Below, in pieces: positions 33,209 to 37,670 of a stretch of DNA of 37,670 nucleotides. This stretch comes from Acidobacteria bacterium RBG_13_68_16 (GTDB lineage Bacteria; Acidobacteriota; Thermoanaerobaculia; Thermoanaerobaculales; Thermoanaerobaculaceae): assembly GCA_001766905.1 (NCBI GenBank), contig MEKI01000051.1, positions 2,206 to 39,875 on the forward strand, given 5' to 3'. Position numbers and translations under genes: made by a program. The notes under the pieces were generated by a model, which saw nothing but the letters and a program-made list of their open reading frames with translations, was not told the DNA's origin and searched no databases. How positions within the stretch are numbered: position 1 is the stretch's first letter; the number at the start of each line of letters is the position of its first letter.

Positions 33209-33369
33209 GCCCTGCGGCAGGGCCGTAGCGAACGGCGTGTAGCCCGCGCCGCCGCCGTTGGGCCGGATGCAAGGCGCGCGAGCGGACCGCGCCGGAGTGT
33301 AGCCGGAGGCTACATGAGGACGCGAGGCCGCGGAGCGCAACGCCGCAGACGGTCCGACGCCGGCGGCGC
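33209..33369. repeat. palindromic intergenic element between convergent genes
   Basis: The core is 33246-33369 (124 bp). Its ends are inverted repeats: GCGCCGCCGCCGTTGGGCC (33246-33264) and the reverse complement of 33351-33369, GCGCCGCCGGCGTCGGACC, matching at 16 of 19. The centre is a hairpin TGTAGCC-GGA-GGCTACA (33298-33314), almost at the midpoint. Just upstream is another perfect hairpin, GCCCTGC-G-GCAGGGC (33209-33223). It ends 5 bp from the saccharopine dehydrogenase stop, so it may terminate both genes. Confidence 0.75.
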
Positions 33370-33374
33370 TCCCG

Positions 33375-34706
33375 TCAGATCCGCTCGGTCTTCTCGGTGA
33401 AGTGGATGCCCAAACGCTCCAGTTCGACCAGTGCGGGCTCGTAGATCTCCGGGAGGACCGGCACAAGCACGCCCCGCGATTTGATCTGGCCCTCCAGGAT
33501 CAGGCGCACGCCGACGGCGGCAGGCAGGCCCACGGTGCGGTTCATGCTCGAGTCGCCGTTCGGGATCCCGAAGTCGATCATCGTCGAGGTGATCTTCTCC
33601 TTGTGGTCCGGGAACTCGGCCACGAACTGGTGCTGGAGGATCAACAGGTCGCGCTCGCCCGCCGCTAAAGGCATCTTCGCCAGCATGGTCGCGGTCAGCA
33701 CGTCGAGCGGTGACTTGCACCCAGCCGGCAGCGGCGCGCTGCTGAAAAGCCCCAGCCAGTCCAGGGCGGCGACGATGAAATTGATCGGCGCCAGGCCGAT
33801 CTTGCGGGCCACCGCCTGCTTGACCCCGCGGGGGCTCTTCTTGCCGATCAGCTTGGCCATGAACTGGGCGTACGTCAGGCCGGTCAGGTCGCTCTCGGTC
33901 TCGGCCAGCAGGCCAAGGTCGGCAACCTTCTTGAGCGTGGCGCACCAGCCCTGGTTGCGCAGGGTGCCGCGGAACATCGTCCGCGCCTTGGTGATCCCGT
34001 ACGTCTCGGCGTACGGCAGGCTGTCGCGGTTGGGATAGCCCTCGAACGGGATGACCTTGCCCTCGACCTCAACCGGCACGCACCAGTAGTTGAAGAACAG
34101 ATCCGGGCCGGGGATGTCAATCAGCTCGCCGTCCCTGCGGAAGCGCGCGGCGTTGCGGCCGGCCATGAGGACACCGCGCGGGCTCCAGGAGAACTTGTAC
34201 CCGAAGGGGTTGTCGTTGGCCTCGGGCGCCGGGAGGCCGCCGCAGAACGACATGAAGCTGGTGATCGTGCCGCCTTCCGCCTTGACGCGGTGGATCACCT
34301 TCATCGCCGTCATGTGGTCGATGCCGGGGTCGACGCCGCTCTCGTTCAGGAGGACCACATCCAGCCTCTTCGCCTCGGCGTCCAGCGCTTGCATCTCCGG
34401 CTTGACGTAGGAGGTTGTCGCCATGTGCTTCCGGTTGCGCAGGCACGATTTCGCCACGCGTGTGTGAAAGACGTAGGGCAGCAGGCTTACCGCCAGGTCG
34501 TGCTCGCGCACGATCTCGTCGAGTCTCTGGTCGCCCTCGGTCTCGATGTCAAAAGCGACCGGTCGGCCGTTGCGATGGTCGCCGACTATCTGCTTGGCCT
34601 TGCTCACCGTGCGGCTCGCCACCGTCACCTGATATCCGTGCTCCAGCAGGTACCTGACGTGGGCGCCGGCCACCAGTCCGGCTCCGAAAACGACAACCTT
34701 TTTCAC
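33375..34706 (-). CDS. saccharopine dehydrogenase (glutamate-forming type)
   Basis: 443 aa, GTG start at 34706 with AAGGAGGG upstream. The Rossmann start is KKVVVFGAGLVAGAHVRYLLEHGY, and the body matches the saccharopine reductase family (VVLLNESGVDPGIDHMTAMKVIHRVKAEGG, SFCGGLPAPEANDNPFGYKFSWSPRGVL). In plants and animals this is the C-terminal half of the LKR/SDH fusion; here it is a separate gene after the LKR gene. It should cleave saccharopine to glutamate and aminoadipate semialdehyde. Direction of flux, catabolic or biosynthetic, is not decided by sequence. Confidence 0.9.
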   Translation of the reverse strand: MKKVVVFGAGLVAGAHVRYLLEHGYQVTVASRTVSKAKQIVGDHRNGRPVAFDIETEGDQRLDEIVREHDLAVSLLPYVFHTRVAKSCLRNRKHMATTSYVKPEMQALDAEAKRLDVVLLNESGVDPGIDHMTAMKVIHRVKAEGGTITSFMSFCGGLPAPEANDNPFGYKFSWSPRGVLMAGRNAARFRRDGELIDIPGPDLFFNYWCVPVEVEGKVIPFEGYPNRDSLPYAETYGITKARTMFRGTLRNQGWCATLKKVADLGLLAETESDLTGLTYAQFMAKLIGKKSPRGVKQAVARKIGLAPINFIVAALDWLGLFSSAPLPAGCKSPLDVLTATMLAKMPLAAGERDLLILQHQFVAEFPDHKEKITSTMIDFGIPNGDSSMNRTVGLPAAVGVRLILEGQIKSRGVLVPVLPEIYEPALVELERLGIHFTEKTERI

Positions 34707-34788
34707 GGTTCCCTCCTTCTCGTTGTCTTGTGCTCCCCGTGGGACGATTCACGCATCGTGGCGCACAAACCCTTCGCCTGCCGAACGC

Positions 34789-36114
34789 TCATTCGGCCTG
34801 CGGGCTCAGGTACTTCGCGATGTACTTGTAGTCCGGGGTCAACTTGCCGTGATACAGGATCACCGCCCGGGCGATCTCGGAGGGGAGGTCCACCTCCTCG
34901 AACGGTACGGAGAAGTCCGCCTGGGCGATGGCCGGGATGAAAGGCTCCAGGATCTCGCTGAAGTACTCCGAGGCCTCCCGCGGCAGCTCGCTCGGCAGGA
35001 TGTCCACCGCCAGGATCACCGGGCCCGTGCCGGCCACCCCCATCGTCACCGCGCCGGTCTGCGGGTTCCAGACGTACACCGGGTCGTCCGGCTCGGTGGC
35101 CTTGAGAGTGCATTCGATCGAGCCCTGGATGTCGCAGCTCGCGTCGCCGACGACCCGCAGGCGCCGCCGCTGAGGCCCACCGAAGAGCTCGCGGGCGCGT
35201 TCCTTCGTCAGCAGACGCGGGTAGCGGGCATCCCAGTAGTTGGAATTCATTAGCACGGTCAGGTGCGGGAGATACTGCTCGAAGGTGGAGTGGTACTTCT
35301 GCGGGTGCAGATAGTAGTCCTGCAGGTCGAAGTGGGTCCCAGGCTCGTTCGGCGCAACCGTGTGCTCTTCCTTGAAAAGCACCCGGTAGACGACGCGGTT
35401 CGAGGCGTTTGGGTCGCTCGCCACCTTGGCGACTTCGGTCGGCTCGATCTCAACGGTGGGCAGATCGGTCAGGAGCTCCAGGATTCCCCGGCCGACGTTG
35501 CCGTAGCCGGCCACGCCGACGATCAGCGGGGTGATCTCCCTTGGCAACCCTTCGACCTTGATCCGCTCGCCGGCCGCGTGCACGTCGGCGCGGACGGTGG
35601 CTAGGCTGTCGTAGGTGTACGTGTGGCGGATCTCGGTGAACGGGTTGGCGACGCCCTCCCACCTCAGCCGCTGGCCGAGCGCCCACAGGCTCTCGATCAT
35701 GCTGACCACTCCGGCGTGCCAGCCGAAGAAGATCAGCCGGCGGCCGCGCTCATCGGTCACCTTCTCGTAGTCGATGAGGTTGCAGCCCTGCTCCATCATC
35801 CGCTTCAGCATGGGCATGTTGTGGGGTTGGCCCTTGATGACGTGGGCAAAGAAGACGTAGGTCTTGCCGGGCTGAAAGTACTGCAGCGGGATCTCCTTTA
35901 CCGCGAAGATGACGCCCGTGGGACAGAGATCCTCCTGCACGTGCACGCCGGCCTGCTCGAATTCCGCCTCGCGAAACACCCGAATGGGCGAGGGCTGGAC
36001 GAAGAACTCGATTCCGTGGCTCTCACGCAGCTCGCGCGCCTTGGTCGGCGTGATTGGCACGCGCCGCTCCCATCGGCTCTTGTCCTCGCGACGAATCCCG
36101 ATCCGGGCAGTCAC
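34789..36114 (-). CDS. lysine-ketoglutarate reductase (saccharopine dehydrogenase, lysine-forming type)
   Basis: 441 aa from the GTG at 36114, with GGGAGG 6 nt upstream. TARIGIRREDKSRWERRVPITP opens the alanine dehydrogenase/PNT-like N-terminal domain found in the first half of eukaryotic aminoadipate semialdehyde synthase. PLIVGVAGYGNVGRGILELL is the dinucleotide motif, and the C-terminal half includes FIPAIAQADFSVPFEEVDLP. It should join lysine and 2-oxoglutarate to give saccharopine using NADPH. The longer frame to 37164 overlaps other features and is not used. It lies 82 bp before the saccharopine dehydrogenase gene. Confidence 0.9.
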   Translation of the reverse strand: MTARIGIRREDKSRWERRVPITPTKARELRESHGIEFFVQPSPIRVFREAEFEQAGVHVQEDLCPTGVIFAVKEIPLQYFQPGKTYVFFAHVIKGQPHNMPMLKRMMEQGCNLIDYEKVTDERGRRLIFFGWHAGVVSMIESLWALGQRLRWEGVANPFTEIRHTYTYDSLATVRADVHAAGERIKVEGLPREITPLIVGVAGYGNVGRGILELLTDLPTVEIEPTEVAKVASDPNASNRVVYRVLFKEEHTVAPNEPGTHFDLQDYYLHPQKYHSTFEQYLPHLTVLMNSNYWDARYPRLLTKERARELFGGPQRRRLRVVGDASCDIQGSIECTLKATEPDDPVYVWNPQTGAVTMGVAGTGPVILAVDILPSELPREASEYFSEILEPFIPAIAQADFSVPFEEVDLPSEIARAVILYHGKLTPDYKYIAKYLSPQAE

Positions 36115-36208
36115 TGACCACCTCCCGAACGCACACGCCTCCGCTGAACCGAAGAGCCACGAGAGCGTTGACCCCCTGCGCAGGCTGGAGTCACTGGCAG
36201 GGCGCCGA

Positions 36209-36238
36209 ATCATACACTGGGCCACCGCGGGCGCGCAA
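36209..36238 (-). promoter_or_regulatory. promoter for the saccharopine pathway genes
   Basis: On the minus strand TTGCGC (36233-36238), 18-nt spacer, TATGAT (36209-36214). The leader would be about 90 nt. Confidence 0.5.
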
Positions 36239-36261
36239 ATCTCAGGGTGCGGCCCGCGATT

Positions 36262-36390
36262 GAAATGGGGAAACGGGAAAGGGAAACGGAAGAACAGAGC
36301 AGAGGGAGCAGGGGCCCTCCCTTGCTTTCCTTTTGCCCTCTTCCCTTTGCCTGTTCCCTCGTTGCTGCCCTTCCCTTTCCTCCCCTCCCT
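36262..36390. repeat. polypurine/polypyrimidine inverted repeat, locus 2
   Basis: A purine arm (36262-36290, GGGGAAACGGGAAAGGGAAA and onward) faces pyrimidine-rich sequence 36315-36390 (CCTTCCCTTTCC and similar). It shares AAACGGGAAAGGGAAA exactly with locus 1 at 19205-19340. The G-runs (GGGG, GGG, GGG, GG at 3-4 nt spacing) could also form a weak quadruplex. Confidence 0.7.
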
Positions 36391-36393
36391 GCC

Positions 36394-36399
36394 TACACT
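36394..36399 (+). promoter_or_regulatory. -10 box for the Yip1-like gene
   Basis: TACACT 33 nt before the ATG at 36433. AAGGAGG (36421-36427) is the ribosome site. The -35 region is pyrimidine-rich with no match. Confidence 0.4.
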
Positions 36400-36432
36400 A
36401 CGCGGGAACCGCAACGGACGAAGGAGGCAGTG

Positions 36433-37176
36433 ATGGCCGAGAACTATCCCCCGCCGCCGCCACCCATGGCGCCTCAACCGCCGGGCACGGTACCGCCACC
36501 GCGCCCGGGGGGGATGCCGCCCGCGCTGCCCACCCAGCCGCTCCCCTGGGAGCAGCCGGGGTACCCGGCGCTGGAGGGCCTGTACGAGACCGCAAAGGTC
36601 GTCCTCACTGCGCCGAGCCAGGCGTTCGCGCGGATGTCGCTGACTGGCACCCTCGGAAAACCGCTGCTGTACGCGGTGATCTTCGGCTGGCTCGGGATCA
36701 TCGCGAGCCAGGCGTACAGCCTGGCGTTCAGGGGGGCCATACACAACCTGCTCTCGGGCCTCCCAGGGTACAACTCGAGGCTGGCGTTCGGGTTGCCGGT
36801 CGCCGCAACCGTTGCCGTCATGGTCCTCGCGCCTATCTTCGTGCTGCTCGGCATCTTCATCTGGTCGGCGATCGTGCACCTCTTCCTGATGCTCGTGGGC
36901 GGCGCCAACACAGGCTTCGCCTCCACCGTGCGCGTGGTCGCGTACTCGAGCACCGTGCAGATCGTCCAGGTGATTCCGCTCTGCGGCGGCACGATCGCCG
37001 CGATCTGGGCGCTCGTGCTCTACATCATCGGCCTCGCCATCGCGCACCGGACGACCCAGGGCAAGTCCGCACTCGCCGTGCTGCTGCCGCTGGCGCTGTG
37101 CTGTGTGTGCGTTGCAATCCTGGTGGCAGCTTTCGGCGCGGCCATAGCCGCCGCGATCGGCCACCTGACGCGATAA
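36433..37176 (+). CDS. Yip1-family integral membrane protein
   Basis: 247 aa from the ATG at 36433, with AAGGAGG 5 nt upstream. The first 45 residues are Pro-rich (MAENYPPPPPPMAPQPPG), then ALEGLYETAKVVLTAPSQAFARM, a linker typical of Yip1-domain proteins, and five or so membrane helices, e.g. LLYAVIFGWLGIIASQAYSL and VLAPIFVLLGIFIWSAIVHLF. The function is unknown. The following DUF2752 gene begins right after its stop. Confidence 0.85.
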   Translation: MAENYPPPPPPMAPQPPGTVPPPRPGGMPPALPTQPLPWEQPGYPALEGLYETAKVVLTAPSQAFARMSLTGTLGKPLLYAVIFGWLGIIASQAYSLAFRGAIHNLLSGLPGYNSRLAFGLPVAATVAVMVLAPIFVLLGIFIWSAIVHLFLMLVGGANTGFASTVRVVAYSSTVQIVQVIPLCGGTIAAIWALVLYIIGLAIAHRTTQGKSALAVLLPLALCCVCVAILVAAFGAAIAAAIGHLTR

Positions 37177-37587
37177 GTGGTCACGGTGGGCTGGCGCAGG
37201 CCGAACCGCGAGGAGCGGCAGTTGGCGTGGCTGTGGGGCGCGGTGGCGGTGTCCTCGCTGCTACTGCGACCGCTCTGGCTCGCGCTCGCCCCGTTCGTCC
37301 CCGTTTGTCCGTTCCGGGCCATCACCGGCCTGCCGTGTCCGACCTGCGGCACCACGCACGCCGCGCTGGCGCTGCTGGACGGGCGCATCGGCGACGCGTT
37401 CGTCGCCAACCCGCTGGCCGCGATCGCCGGGATGGGCTTCGTCGGGGGCGGGCTTCTCGCGCCAGTCTGGGCCGCTCTCAGCTGGCCGGTGCCCGAGGTT
37501 CCAACGCCGTTGCCGAGGTGGGCGCGCGCCGCCATCGTCGCTGTTCTGCTCGCGGGGTGGGCATACGTGATCGTGAGGTCGAGGTAG
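37177..37587 (+). CDS. DUF2752 membrane protein
   Basis: 136 aa. The GTG at 37177 directly follows the stop of the Yip1-like gene. CPFRAITGLPCPTCGTTHAA has the Cys-rich motif of DUF2752 (CPxCGxTRA type), followed by hydrophobic helices. Function unknown; such small proteins often accompany other membrane proteins. The two genes are probably co-translated. Confidence 0.85.
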   Translation: MVTVGWRRPNREERQLAWLWGAVAVSSLLLRPLWLALAPFVPVCPFRAITGLPCPTCGTTHAALALLDGRIGDAFVANPLAAIAGMGFVGGGLLAPVWAALSWPVPEVPTPLPRWARAAIVAVLLAGWAYVIVRSR

Positions 37588-37605
37588 GGGCGGGGCTTGG
37601 CTGTT

Positions 37606-37670
37606 TGACCTCGGGAGATGGGTGACAGGACGACATCAGGACATGGGTGACAGTGTAGCTGGTGGAGGTG
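37606..37670 (+). mobile_element. probable left end of an insertion sequence, cut by window edge
   Basis: ATGGGTGACAG occurs twice, at 37618-37628 and 37643-37653, 25 bp apart, then AGCTGGTGGAGGTG, which looks like a ribosome site at the very edge. From memory, sequences of the type GACATGGGTGACAG followed by GGAGGTG lie upstream of IS481-like transposases. No transposase is visible in the window. Confidence 0.4.

Larger units (their letters stand above)
36115..36432. other. divergent intergenic region between LKR and Yip1-like genes
   Basis: 318 bp with no gene. It holds the LKR promoter (36209-36238), the polypurine/polypyrimidine inverted repeat locus 2, and a -10 box for the Yip1-like gene (36394-36399). 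Confidence 0.7.

Noticed and set aside
34789-37164. The 791-codon frame extending the LKR gene to 37164
   Set aside because: The upstream 350 codons are antisense to the Yip1-like gene and the polypurine repeat, and the alanine-dehydrogenase-like domain begins exactly at the GTG 36114 with a good ribosome site.
1-37670. CRISPR arrays, tRNA or rRNA genes, tmRNA, riboswitches
   Set aside because: Intergenic regions were read for regular spacer-repeat patterns and T-loop GGTTCRA-like strings; none was found.

Overview
The window is about 37.7 kb of high-GC DNA, nearly all coding, carrying housekeeping and cell-envelope genes. The host is a diderm (Gram-negative-type) bacterium: it has a PilQ secretin with pilMNOP, a LolA-like carrier, and SecDF-YajC. 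High GC, a TPR plus roadblock pair heading an accBC operon, and a split eukaryote-type lysine-ketoglutarate reductase/saccharopine dehydrogenase suggest Acidobacteriota (Thermoanaerobaculia-like) or a similar deep lineage. That placement is inference; no rRNA is present to confirm it.

Layout. 1-3364 (minus): a small zinc-ribbon protein, a secreted HEAT-cyclophilin-thioredoxin-like fusion, and a 2-hydroxyacid dehydrogenase cut by the left edge, all overlapping. 3365-4154: no gene; two related copies of a modular intergenic repeat in inverted orientation, with a third copy at 30512-30765. 4155-8790 (minus): operon TPR protein, roadblock protein, accB, accC, aroK, metallophosphoesterase. 8818-8847: a strong terminator. 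8869-16547 (minus): pilM-N-O-P-Q followed by two lipoproteins, one with IPT/TIG repeats, transcribed from a clear promoter at 16623-16651. 16735-16929 (plus): rpmB. 16992-25350 (minus): bifunctional rel, secF, secD, yajC, tgt, a lolA-like gene and cysE. 25461-27131 (plus): a nucleoside kinase with a threonyl-tRNA-synthetase-like N-terminus. 27254-30432 (minus): pncA, an HU-family protein, rsmB and fmt. 30830-33151 (plus): an MFS transporter, a CoA-binding protein, and infC with an ATC start. 33209-33369: a palindromic intergenic element. 33375-36114 (minus): saccharopine dehydrogenase and lysine-ketoglutarate reductase. 36433-37587 (plus): a Yip1-like membrane protein and a DUF2752 protein. 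The right edge holds what looks like the start of an insertion sequence.

How the genes fit together. accBC supply the biotin carboxyl carrier and carboxylase of fatty-acid synthesis. tgt-yajC-secD-secF is a classic export cluster, here extended upstream with a lolA-like gene and cysE. pilMNOPQ builds the inner-membrane alignment complex and outer-membrane pore of a type IV pilus or type II secretion-like machine. fmt, rsmB, infC and rpmB serve translation. The two lysine enzymes convert lysine through saccharopine to aminoadipate semialdehyde.

No wholly new multi-gene system was recognised. The most notable signals are the three-copy modular repeat, a palindromic 124-bp element next to infC, two polypurine/polypyrimidine inverted repeats, three genes whose -10 box sits exactly 6 nt before the start codon (apparent leaderless transcripts), the HEAT-cyclophilin-thioredoxin fusion, and the ATC start of infC without rpmI-rplT behind it.
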